6,997 nt of DNA from an uncultured Saprospiraceae bacterium (GCA_937930625.1 CALHBW010000218.1:1-6997), one strand, 5' to 3'; counted from the first letter of the stretch, positions 1-6,055 are shown. The notes: generated by a model not told the origin, from the letters alone. Numbers and translations: made by a program.

Positions 1-866
1 AAGGTATCGGCAAGGATTACGATTGGTCATTTATGAAAGATTATATCGTAGATGGGGAGATTTTGGAATTTAGTGATAGTACGGCTTCGCGCGATATTCT
101 CATTTCTGAATCTACTGCTAAACGCCTGAAACTCAAAGTCAATGACAAATTTACCGTTCATTTTGTAGAATCCGGCGATAGGATTCAACGCCTCTTTAAA
201 GTCAAAGGCATTTACAAAACCGGCTTGGAGGAATACGATAAAAAATTCGCCATTATCGACATTCGCCGCATCCAACAACTCAATGGCTGGGCGGAAGATG
301 AAGTGTCGGGATTTGAGGTCTTTCTGGATGATATTCGGGATTTGGATGTGTTTGATGAGTATATTTATTTTCATGTTTTGGGTCCTAAATTGAAATGTGT
401 TACTATCAAAGATGTTTATCCGGGCATTTTCAATTGGCTCAATTTGCAGGATGTCAACGAGCGATTGATTCTCATTCTAATGATTATCGTGTCGATTGTA
501 AATATGACAACCGCACTAATGATTTTGATTTTGGAACGGACGAATATGATTGGTGTCTTGAAAGCATTGGGCAGTCCGAGTGCGTCTATTCGGCGGATAT
601 TTCTGTACCATGCTGCCTATATAATAGGTGTTGGTTTGTTATTGGGCAATATTTTGGGGATTGGTATTTGTTTGATTCAGAAATACTTTGGCGTGATTAA
701 ATTGCCCGAAGAAGCCTATTATGTCTCTATCGCACCTGTTGAATTGAATCTTTGGACGATTCTGTTATTGAATTTAGGGACGTTTTTGATTACCTTAATT
801 GTGCTGACTATTCCCTCGTATTTGGTGACGCGTATTGACCCTGTGAAAGCGATTCGTTTTAAATAA
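1..866 (+). CDS. FtsX/LolC/E-type ABC transporter permease, 5' end missing
   Basis: The frame is open to the left edge and reads GIGKDYDWSF before the first Met at 33, so that Met is internal and the true start is outside the window. Counting from it, residues 1-140 are a soluble periplasmic (MacB-PCD-like) domain. Three membrane helices follow at about 145-167, 189-216 and 239-262. The segment GVLKALGSPSASIRRIFLYH (174-193) and the ending YLVTRIDPVKAIRFK are typical of the FtsX domain in LolC/LolE/MacB permeases. Such proteins are about 400 residues long with a further N-terminal helix, so roughly the first 110-130 residues are missing. Known members couple ATP hydrolysis by a separate LolD-like subunit to extraction of lipoproteins or other substrates from the inner membrane; the substrate here is not determinable and no ATPase gene is in the window. 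Confidence in the family is high, in the LolC/E role moderate. Confidence 0.88.
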   Translation, partial: GIGKDYDWSFMKDYIVDGEILEFSDSTASRDILISESTAKRLKLKVNDKFTVHFVESGDRIQRLFKVKGIYKTGLEEYDKKFAIIDIRRIQQLNGWAEDEVSGFEVFLDDIRDLDVFDEYIYFHVLGPKLKCVTIKDVYPGIFNWLNLQDVNERLILILMIIVSIVNMTTALMILILERTNMIGVLKALGSPSASIRRIFLYHAAYIIGVGLLLGNILGIGICLIQKYFGVIKLPEEAYYVSIAPVELNLWTILLLNLGTFLITLIVLTIPSYLVTRIDPVKAIRFK

Positions 867-932
867 ACGTAAAACGATTTTGCAAATCGTCACGTACTAC
901 AAGCAGAACGATTTACAAAATCGTTTTACGTT
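866..932. repeat. Double-palindrome hairpin at the permease stop codon
   Basis: Two 25-nt arms (866-890 and 908-932) are complementary with one mismatch around a 17-nt spacer. Each arm is itself a small hairpin: ACGATTT-TGC-AAATCGT on the left and ACGATTT-ACA-AAATCGT on the right. The left arm starts in the TAA stop codon. There is no T-run after the right arm, so it is not a textbook intrinsic terminator, but its position suggests an RNA 3'-end or termination role (inference). Confidence 0.8.
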
Positions 933-1000
933 GCTTACCCAACCATTCTTCTTGTTGCGACGGTCTATTCTGATAAAGGATTTTTTCAAAATCAAAAAAT

Positions 1001-1327
1001 ATGAAAAAGTTATTACCGGTTTTCATTGCCTTACTTTTGTGTGCAAGTTGTGACAAAGAAACAGTCACCACAGATTGTCTTGAACAGGCGTTAACCGATT
1101 TCAACATGGTGTCATATACCGGACAGGAATTAGGGTGCAATTTTTTCGTGCATCAATATACATTCCGGAACAGGCAGTATTATATGTTGGGGAATCATTG
1201 TGTAGATATGACAGTAAGTCCGGTAGATTGCGACGGCAATGAGCTTTGTGACGGTAATAACCAACAAGCCTGTAATCGCTTTTTCAGACGTGCAACTAAC
1301 CATGGAATCGTTGGCATACGTTTATAA
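1001..1327 (+). CDS. Small Cys-rich lipoprotein of unknown function
   Basis: A 108-residue protein with a lipoprotein signal: MKK, a hydrophobic run LLPVFIALLLC, then the lipobox-like CASC with Cys17 as the likely lipidated residue; Asp18 directly follows. The -3 position is Cys rather than the usual Leu, which is unusual but tolerated. After Cys17 there are six cysteines (26, 46, 67, 77, 83, 91), an even number that could form three disulfides in the periplasm or outside the outer membrane. The pattern around them (NHCVDM, DCDGNELC) and the GIVGI ending recall small Bacteroidota lipoproteins, but I cannot assign a named family or function. The Met at 1001 is chosen because it starts the signal peptide. 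No Shine-Dalgarno is seen; the AT-rich leader is normal for this phylum. It stands alone between a hairpin and the ccmB promoter. Confidence 0.8.
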   Translation: MKKLLPVFIALLLCASCDKETVTTDCLEQALTDFNMVSYTGQELGCNFFVHQYTFRNRQYYMLGNHCVDMTVSPVDCDGNELCDGNNQQACNRFFRRATNHGIVGIRL

Positions 1328-1366
1328 ATTTAAATATATTCTGAATTAAGCAAAAAGCCCGATACG

Positions 1367-1398
1367 ACTGCCAATCCAAGCTACTTTTCCTATCTTTG
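1367..1398 (+). promoter_or_regulatory. Bacteroidota-type promoter just before ccmB
   Basis: TATCTTTG at 1391-1398 fits the -7 box TAnnTTTG exactly. A weak -33 match (ACTG, 1367-1370; consensus TTTG) lies 20 nt upstream, the expected spacing. The -7 box ends only 5 nt before the ccmB ATG, so the expected transcription start falls at or next to the start codon, giving a leaderless or almost leaderless mRNA. Confidence 0.65.
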
Positions 1399-1403
1399 CC
1401 CCG

Positions 1404-2063
1404 ATGCAATTAGTCCACGACATTTTTGTTTTACTACGAAAAGAAGCCATACTCGAATGGCGGCAAAAATACGCCATAGGCGGCATTTTGCTATATGTCC
1501 TTTCGACGGTATTTGTGGTGTATATTGCTTTCGTGCGGGTAGATGCGAAGACTTGGAATGTGTTGTTTTGGATTATCATGTTATTTGCCTCAATTAATGC
1601 GGTGGTCAAAAGTTTTGTACAAGAAAACAGCCGCCGACAACTCTACTTCTACACCCTCGCGCATCCGACAGCCATCATTCTCTCGAAAATTTTATACAAC
1701 ACACTTTTACTCGGACTTATCAGCATACTCACCTTCGCAGCCATGTCTTTTTTTACGGAAAATATGGTCAAAGAGGTAGGTCTTTTCGCGCTGATATTGT
1801 TTTTAGGAAGTATGGGTTTTTCGATTGCGTTTACTTTCATCGCTGCTATTGCTGCCAAAGCCAATAACAGCGCGACCCTCATGGCAATCATGAGTTTCCC
1901 CGTTGTCATCCCCATTCTACTGACCCTCGTAAAACTCTCCGCCAATGCCCTCCGTCTCATTACAGACACGAGTTACTGGCGCGACATCAGCATTTTGCTG
2001 GCTATTGATGTGATTTTATTGACGCTTGTTATTATACTTTTTCCGTATCTTTGGAGAGATTAG
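1404..2063 (+). CDS. ccmB: CcmB, heme exporter permease of cytochrome c maturation
   Basis: A 219-residue integral membrane protein, the usual CcmB length. The cytoplasmic start carries LLRKEAILEWRQKYA (10-24), the conserved amphipathic stretch of CcmB. Six membrane helices are predictable at about 25-45, 52-70, 96-117, 125-150, 158-180 and 194-215. The FVQENSRR motif (71-78) and FPVVIPILL (165-173) are family landmarks. With the ATPase CcmA, CcmB forms the inner-membrane ABC complex that releases holo-CcmE from CcmC/CcmD so that heme can be delivered to apocytochrome c. CcmA is not in the window. The start at 1404 gives the full N-terminal motif, and a promoter box lies immediately upstream. 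ccmC follows after a 171-nt spacer filled by an inverted repeat, an unusual gap for partners that are often tightly linked. Confidence 0.92.
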   Translation: MQLVHDIFVLLRKEAILEWRQKYAIGGILLYVLSTVFVVYIAFVRVDAKTWNVLFWIIMLFASINAVVKSFVQENSRRQLYFYTLAHPTAIILSKILYNTLLLGLISILTFAAMSFFTENMVKEVGLFALILFLGSMGFSIAFTFIAAIAAKANNSATLMAIMSFPVVIPILLTLVKLSANALRLITDTSYWRDISILLAIDVILLTLVIILFPYLWRD

Positions 2064-2223
2064 TTGATTGGGTTGATTGGGTTATTGAGTTGATTAGGTT
2101 GATTAGCAGTCGCAAAACCCAATAAACTAATCAACCCAATAAAACTAATAAACCCAATCAACCCAATAAAACTAATCAACTAATAACCAAATCAACTTAA
2201 TCAACTAATAACCCAATCAACCA
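2061..2223. repeat. Word-repeat inverted repeat filling the ccmB-ccmC spacer
   Basis: The left side (2061-2105) iterates TTGATTGGG/TTGATTAG words starting at the ccmB TAG stop. After a short spacer (CAGTCGCAAAA) the right side (to about 2223) iterates the complement (CTAATCAACCCAAT and variants) and is more than twice as long as the left. Any RNA copy could fold in several registers into a strong hairpin. The strands are sharply skewed: G/T on the left, A/C on the right. Confidence 0.85.
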
Positions 2224-2234
2224 AAAACTAAACT

Positions 2235-3272
2235 ATGTGGTGGAAAATACTGGGCGTAGTCCTAATGCTCTATACAATCATCGCGGGAATGTTGATTCCC
2301 CTCTCGCCGGCTACGGCGTTCATTGATGCGGATAAAACCGATACCGGAACACGGCTCGAAATGACCGTTCATGGCTACAACACACACTACACACAGGCGG
2401 ACGACCTGCGTGTGTGGCTCAAACGCGATACAACCGGATATGCTTTATGTGCCAATGAAATCAATCCGATTTCGGATAATAAAATGTCCGTAGCATTTGA
2501 CTTGCCCAATCGCGTATCCTATTTCGACGGCGCAACGGATTTTGCATTAGTCATAGATGGTGGTACGAAAGACGGCTACTCGGTACTCCCCTCGGCAGTC
2601 AGTATCAATCAACTTCCGACTCGCGCCAACATGGAGGAAAGCTGCGCTATCAACTCCCTCAATCAGCGAGCAGGGATTACCTTCCCATTTCGGAATATCT
2701 TGGAAGAATCTATTCGCAGCTTATACTTTCATGTGCCTTTGTGGTTTGCGATGATGTTATTGATGCTGATTTCTGTGATTCATAGTGTGCGTTATTTGAG
2801 TTCTAACAACCTCTTATTCAGCACCAAAGCGGCGGCGTATGCGCGAGTGGGAGTTCTATTTGGAATACTTGGGTTGATTACGGGTGCGATATGGGCAAAG
2901 CATACTTGGGGCGCGTATTGGAGTTGGGATGTCAAGCAGAATACGGCGGCTGTGGCTGTCCTTATATATATGGCGTACTTCGTGGTGCGTGACTCATTTG
3001 ACGACCTCGACAAGCAGGCGCGTATCTCATCCGTCTATAATATCTTTGCCTTTGCTGCATTGATTCCCTTATTATTTGTCCTCCCTCGTATGGCAGATAG
3101 CCTGCATCCCGGCAATGGCGGCAACCCCGCACTCGGCAGCAACGACCTCGACAATACCATGCGAATGGTTTTTTATCCCGGCGTCATTGCCATGATGCTT
3201 ATTGGAGCTTGGATAGCCAATTTATTGTGGCGAATCAATTGGTTGAGATTAAAAAGATTGAGTAATTTTTGA
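2235..3272 (+). CDS. ccmC: CcmC-type cytochrome c assembly protein with a periplasmic insertion
   Basis: A 345-residue member of the CcmC/CcsA heme-handling family, about 100 residues longer than Escherichia coli CcmC. The order is: N-terminal helix (4-25); a soluble, beta-looking periplasmic segment (about 26-155); then helices at about 165-186, 203-222, 238-252, 266-286 and 311-331. The tryptophan-rich WWD motif is clear as WGAYWSWD (225-232). The two likely axial heme ligands are His166 in YFHVP and His291 in SLHPGNGG. CcmC binds heme at the periplasmic face and loads it onto CcmE. The insertion between helices 1 and 2 is the odd feature; canonical CcmC has only a short loop there. The start MWWKILGVVLMLYT is the usual N-terminus in this phylum, which supports the Met at 2235. 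Database names may be ccsA or CcmC interchangeably. It lies between ccmB and ccmD, supporting the Ccm role. Confidence 0.93.
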   Translation: MWWKILGVVLMLYTIIAGMLIPLSPATAFIDADKTDTGTRLEMTVHGYNTHYTQADDLRVWLKRDTTGYALCANEINPISDNKMSVAFDLPNRVSYFDGATDFALVIDGGTKDGYSVLPSAVSINQLPTRANMEESCAINSLNQRAGITFPFRNILEESIRSLYFHVPLWFAMMLLMLISVIHSVRYLSSNNLLFSTKAAAYARVGVLFGILGLITGAIWAKHTWGAYWSWDVKQNTAAVAVLIYMAYFVVRDSFDDLDKQARISSVYNIFAFAALIPLLFVLPRMADSLHPGNGGNPALGSNDLDNTMRMVFYPGVIAMMLIGAWIANLLWRINWLRLKRLSNF

Positions 3273-3298
3273 TTTGGGGGTTTTTGATTTTTGATTGG

Positions 3299-3320
3299 AT
3301 TTTGCTTCGCAAAATTTTTA
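3299..3320 (+). terminator. Likely intrinsic terminator after ccmC
   Basis: ATTTTGC (3299-3305) pairs with GCAAAAT (3309-3315) around a TTC loop, and the T-run TTTTTA follows. The stem is only 7 bp and AT-rich but closed by two G-C pairs. It lies 27 nt after the ccmC stop. Confidence 0.5.
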
Positions 3321-3565
3321 TTCAGATAGGCGTTTTATTATTTTAAAATAAAAAAAATATATAATTAATTATTTATCAATTGTAAATAATTACAATTAAT
3401 TTTAATTACGAATTAACCAATTACCAATCACCAATTACCTAACCACCAATCATTACGTATAAAAAAATTATTACTCTAAAAAAAAGAATTTATTGACATT
3501 GAAAAAAGAATTTTCCGCGAATTATTTTGTATAATATTCTAAAATATTGCTTTAATTTGCCTTCA
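3321..3565. other. AT-rich gene-free stretch with a small hairpin
   Basis: No coding sequence is visible. AATTGTAA (3378-3385) and TTACAATT (3390-3397) form a perfect 8-bp hairpin with loop ATAA. The segment 3411-3460 repeats ACCAATTACCAATCACC-like words, resembling one arm of the word repeats seen after other genes. TTG (3499-3501) followed 20 nt later by TTATTTTG (3522-3529) is a weak promoter-like match; I do not call it a promoter. Confidence 0.5.
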
Positions 3566-3620
3566 GTTTCATTTGAATAATAAAATCATCATTTGGACGA
3601 GTTTGTCATTCAAATGAAGC
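3566..3620. repeat. 55-nt hairpin with TTCATTTGAAT / ATTCAAATGAA arms
   Basis: An 11-nt perfect match joins TTCATTTGAAT (3568-3578) and ATTCAAATGAA (about 3608-3618), and weaker pairing continues inward. It directly abuts the larger hairpin that starts at 3620. Confidence 0.65.
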
Positions 3621-3785
3621 TAAGGAACGCGGGATAAATAAGTTTACCAACTTGGGTAGATTATTTTGTATTTAGTTTTCGTCTTGAAAGAAGGCGTTTA
3701 TCGGTATAAATAACTGATTTCAAGGCGGAAAATAAGTGCAAAAGAAGCAGCCAAGTTGGTAAAGTTATTTTTGCCGCGTTCCTAA
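3620..3785. repeat. Long imperfect hairpin element, copy 1 (AGGAACGCGG ends)
   Basis: The outer 34 nt of each side (3622-3655 and 3751-3784) match as inverted repeats at 30 of 34 positions, including AGGAACGCGG and TTTACCAACTTGG. Pairing continues inward with small bulges (TATTTTG, TTTTCGTCTTGAAA against their partners) to a central TTTAT-CGGT-ATAAA hairpin at 3697-3710, so the whole 165 nt is one imperfect palindrome. No ORF lies inside. The next, related element follows immediately and shares the bases CTAAG at the junction. The role could be a MITE-like non-autonomous mobile element or a structured RNA. Confidence 0.8.
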
Positions 3786-3945
3786 GTGAACAAATAAGAA
3801 TAAGTTAGTCCAAGATGCGAAATATTTTTTTGTTAGACGAATCATTTTTGACGCGAATACTAACCGTATTTAAGGAGAAAATGATGAAGTATAACGAAAA
3901 AAGATACAGTAGATTGGATTAAGTTATTCTTATTTGTTCACTAAT
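3782..3945. repeat. Long imperfect hairpin element, copy 2 (GTGAAC ends), related to copy 1
   Basis: The left end TAAGTGAACAAATAAGAATA pairs with the right end TATTCTTATTTGTTCACTAA, with one mismatch in that span; pairing continues more loosely inward, through TTTTTT/AAAAAA and ATCATTTT/AAAATGAT, to a central AATAC-TAACC-GTATT hairpin (3856-3870). The skeleton CTAAG(T)GAAC...ATAAGTT...CCAA on the left and TTGG..TAAGTTATT...GTTC.CTAA (approximately) on the right is shared with copy 1. The right end lies about 9 nt before the ccmD ATG, so the hairpin occupies the ccmD leader. Confidence 0.78.
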
Positions 3946-3953
3946 CATTCGTT

Positions 3954-4157
3954 ATGAGAAAAGCTGCATTATCTTTTTTGTTACTTCTATCGGCTAATTT
4001 ATTATTAGCACAAGGAAGTGAATCTGATTTTTTTAGAAATATCGGTAAAATCTATGTCGTTGTAGCCATTATCGTTGCTACCTTCATCGGGATTGCATTG
4101 TTTCTATTTTATATGGAAAGAAAGGTAAGCCGCCTCGAACGGGAAATTAATGAATGA
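3954..4157 (+). CDS. ccmD: CcmD-family protein with signal peptide
   Basis: A 67-residue protein. Residues 1-21 form a signal peptide ending in LLAQG, then a short SESDFFRNIGK segment, one membrane helix at about 32-53 (IYVVVAIIVATFIGIALFLF) and a charged tail YMERKVSRLEREINE predicted in the cytoplasm. The SDFFR-IGKIYVVVA pattern and tail are typical of CcmD-family proteins in Bacteroidota; CcmD in proteobacteria lacks the signal peptide. CcmD assists CcmC in presenting heme to CcmE and is needed for release of holo-CcmE. Assignment rests on this pattern and on the position after ccmB and ccmC, though 681 nt separate it from ccmC. The last codons (AAT GAA TGA) already belong to the TGAATGA repeat that follows. 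Confidence 0.82.
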   Translation: MRKAALSFLLLLSANLLLAQGSESDFFRNIGKIYVVVAIIVATFIGIALFLFYMERKVSRLEREINE

Positions 4158-4314
4158 ATGAGCGAATTTTGAATGAGTGAATGTACTCAATGAATGAGTG
4201 AATGAATTTTGAATGAAAGAATCCGACAGCTACGGTAATTCATTCATTCATTCATTCAAAATTCATTCATTAATATTCGCTCATTCAAAATTCACTCATT
4301 CAAAATTTTATTTT
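4147..4314. repeat. TGAATGA word-repeat inverted repeat between ccmD and the dehydrogenase gene
   Basis: The left arm (4147 to about 4229) iterates TGAATGAGTGAATTTTGAATG words; after a short middle (CCGACAGCTACGG) the right arm (about 4239-4305) iterates the complement, CATTCATTCAAAATTCA. CCG and CGG close the central loop. The repeat begins inside the ccmD coding end and runs almost to the next ATG, so it accounts for nearly the whole 159-nt spacer. Confidence 0.88.
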
Positions 4315-4316
4315 AA

Positions 4317-5735
4317 ATGTCTAATAAACATTATAGTTTTATTAAAGGTGTAGAAGATTACTTTGATAAAGCTGCTGCCGCTACCAACCTGCCCGAGGGC
4401 TTGCTGGCACAAATCAAAGCCTGTAATGCTATCTACAAGATGCAATTTCCGGTCAAAATCGGCAAGGAATACCAAGTCATCGAAGCCTATCGTGTACAAC
4501 ACAGTCAACACCGCCTACCCACGAAAGGTGGTATTCGCTACGCGCCTAATGTCAACCAAGACGAGGTCATGGCATTAGCTTCTTTGATGAGTTTCAAATG
4601 TGCGATTGTGGATGTACCTTTTGGTGGTGCAAAAGGTGGCGTGAAAATCAATCCGCGTGATTACACGGTGGGGCAATTGCAAAAAATCACGCGCCGTTAT
4701 GCTGCCGAATTGGTGAAGAAAAACTTCATCGGTCCCGGTCTTGACGTACCTGCGCCCGATTACGGTACAGGCTCTCGCGAGATGGCTTGGATACTCGACA
4801 CCTACCTCGCATTTGGAAAGGGTGAGATTGATGCCGTAGGTTGCGTAACAGGTAAACCTGTGAAACTCAACGGCATACGCGGACGTACCGAAGCTACCGG
4901 GCGCGGTGTATTTTACGCCCTCAAAGAAGCCATGAGCATCAAAGAGGACATGAAAGCACTTGGACTCGAACCCGGCACCGAAGGCAAAACAATGGTCATT
5001 CAGGGCATGGGTAATGTGGGGTCTTACACCGGTACGATTTCGCAAGACGAAGGTGGTTTCAAAATCATCGGCGTAGCGGAGTACGAAGGTAGTATTCACA
5101 ACGAAAAAGGCATCGACGTACACGCCTTGCTCAAGCATCGTAAGAAAACGGGGTCTATCCTTGATTTTCCGGGAGCGAAAAACCTCAAAACCCGCGAAGC
5201 AGCACTCGAACTCAAATGTGATGTACTCGTACCTGCTGCGCTTGAGCACCAGATTCACGGTGGTAATGCGAAAAATATCAAAGCTAAAATCATCGCTGAA
5301 GCAGCCAATGGACCAGTTACGCCGGATGCCGAGGCAATATTACTAAAGAAAGGTATCGTGGTTATTCCTGATATGTATATCAATGCAGGTGGTGTGACGG
5401 TATCGTATTTTGAGTGGTTGAAAAACCTCTCGCATATGCGTTTCGGACGTATGGAAAAACGTTTTGACCAGCAGACTTATGAGAACATCGTTGGTTTGGT
5501 GGAAAAAACAACGGGTCAGAAAGTCGGTGCTAAAGAGCGTGCCATGATTACGCGCGGTGCAGACGAGATTGACCTTGTACGTTCAGGTTTGCAAGAAACG
5601 ATGATTACGGCATATCACGGTATTCGCGAGATTCTCAAAAAGAATAAAAAAGTGGACGATCTGCGAAGCGCTGCATTCGTCAATTCTATCGAAAAAATTG
5701 CGAGTGATTATATCTCATTAGGTATTTTTCCTTGA
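4317..5735 (+). CDS. gdh: Glutamate dehydrogenase (Glu/Leu/Phe/Val dehydrogenase family)
   Basis: A 472-residue cytosolic enzyme expected to catalyse reversible oxidative deamination of glutamate to 2-oxoglutarate and ammonia. The N-terminal domain carries KGGIRY (Lys70), MSFKCA (Lys94) and VPFGGAKGGV (catalytic Lys106); their spacing equals that of Lys89, Lys113 and Lys125 of Clostridium symbiosum GDH. The catalytic Asp148 lies in VPAPDYGTG. The Rossmann domain has GMGNVG (230-235), and Glu255 in GVAEYEG sits near the end of the second strand, which favours NAD over NADP (inference). AANGPVTPDAE (329-339) and NAGGVTVSYFEW (356-367, Ser363) complete the family set. Lys70, where leucine dehydrogenases carry Leu, supports glutamate as substrate. 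The start at 4317 gives a normal N-terminus. It is followed by a terminator and then an Lrp/AsnC regulator gene. Specificity for glutamate is likely but not proven. Confidence 0.93.
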   Translation: MSNKHYSFIKGVEDYFDKAAAATNLPEGLLAQIKACNAIYKMQFPVKIGKEYQVIEAYRVQHSQHRLPTKGGIRYAPNVNQDEVMALASLMSFKCAIVDVPFGGAKGGVKINPRDYTVGQLQKITRRYAAELVKKNFIGPGLDVPAPDYGTGSREMAWILDTYLAFGKGEIDAVGCVTGKPVKLNGIRGRTEATGRGVFYALKEAMSIKEDMKALGLEPGTEGKTMVIQGMGNVGSYTGTISQDEGGFKIIGVAEYEGSIHNEKGIDVHALLKHRKKTGSILDFPGAKNLKTREAALELKCDVLVPAALEHQIHGGNAKNIKAKIIAEAANGPVTPDAEAILLKKGIVVIPDMYINAGGVTVSYFEWLKNLSHMRFGRMEKRFDQQTYENIVGLVEKTTGQKVGAKERAMITRGADEIDLVRSGLQETMITAYHGIREILKKNKKVDDLRSAAFVNSIEKIASDYISLGIFP

Positions 5736-5740
5736 TGTTT

Positions 5741-5805
5741 TGACGAATTGACGAGTTGTTGTAATTCGTCAACCCGTCAACTCATTAACACATCAACCCG
5801 TCAAT
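5741..5805. repeat. TTGACGA word-repeat hairpin after the dehydrogenase gene
   Basis: GACGAATT (5742-5749) pairs with AATTCGTC (5763-5770); the left words TTGACGAATTGACGAGTT are answered by AATTCGTCAACCCGTCAA and further copies up to 5805. It starts within a few bases of the TGA stop, and the right side has more copies than the left, as in the ccmB-ccmC spacer. Confidence 0.78.
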
Positions 5806-5812
5806 ACTTTGT

Positions 5813-5855
5813 TAGGAAGTCAGTCCAATAGCTGACTTCCTACAAAATGTTCTTT
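5813..5855 (+). terminator. Likely intrinsic terminator after the dehydrogenase gene
   Basis: A perfect 11-bp stem TAGGAAGTCAG (5813-5823) / CTGACTTCCTA (5832-5842) with an 8-nt loop. The downstream sequence CAAAATGTTCTTTT is T-rich but starts late, so termination strength is uncertain. TTTG before and CAAA after extend the stem with one bulge. Confidence 0.6.
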
Positions 5856-5883
5856 TACAAAAAAGCTATTTTTTGCTGATTTA

Positions 5884-5915
5884 TTTGTTTACTACAACAA
5901 TCCTTCGTAATTTTG
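5884..5915 (+). promoter_or_regulatory. Bacteroidota-type promoter for the Lrp/AsnC-family gene
   Basis: TTTG at 5884-5887 and TAATTTTG at 5908-5915 match the -33 and -7 boxes (TTTG, TAnnTTTG) exactly with a 20-nt spacer. The start of transcription is expected near 5920, giving a leader of about 135 nt. It lies just after the terminator of the upstream gene, so the regulator is likely transcribed separately. Confidence 0.7.
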
Positions 5916-5940
5916 TGCTGAATTATATAGGATATTCTTA

Positions 5941-6048
5941 AATAAGATTAAGTCTATACCGATAACCATCGGGAAAGTTTAAGTTAAAAACTATTAAATA
6001 TATAAATGTAGTTACTTGAACTTCGTTTTAGACTTATTTAAACTTATT
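5941..6048 (+). repeat. Imperfect hairpin in the leader of the Lrp/AsnC-family gene
   Basis: TAAGTCTA (5949-5956) is complementary to TAGACTTA (6029-6036); inside it GTTTAAGTTA (5977-5986) partly pairs with TACTTGAAC (6013-6021). A local hairpin CCGAT-AACC-ATCGG (5959-5972) sits in the left arm. Pairing is imperfect and folding is not proven. It ends about 8 nt before the start codon and would lie wholly in the mRNA leader. Confidence 0.5.
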
Positions 6049-6055
6049 AAAACAA

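Noticed and set aside
33..35. ATG at 33 as the start of the permease gene.
   Set aside because: The frame continues upstream with family-like residues, and the protein from 33 would lack the first membrane helix.
3041..3048. TATCTTTG matching the -7 promoter box.
   Set aside because: It is inside the conserved ccmC coding sequence (YNIFAF) with no gene start nearby.
3493..3535. TTGACA and TATAAT resembling a sigma-70 promoter.
   Set aside because: The spacing is 31 nt, far from 17, and Bacteroidota use a different promoter pattern.
3881..3922. A 13-codon ORF (MMKYNEKRYSRLD) preceded by AAGGAG at 3872-3877.
   Set aside because: It lies in the right arm of hairpin copy 2, is very short, and Shine-Dalgarno use is rare in this phylum; the AAGGAG is most simply part of the hairpin.
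3566..3945. Possible retron or CRISPR-like non-coding locus because of the dense hairpins.
   Set aside because: There is no reverse transcriptase, no cas gene and no regular repeat-spacer periodicity; the copies are inverted-repeat elements.
4575..5258. Long open frame on the minus strand.
   Set aside because: It is the antisense shadow of the glutamate dehydrogenase gene, whose catalytic motifs are all intact on the plus strand.
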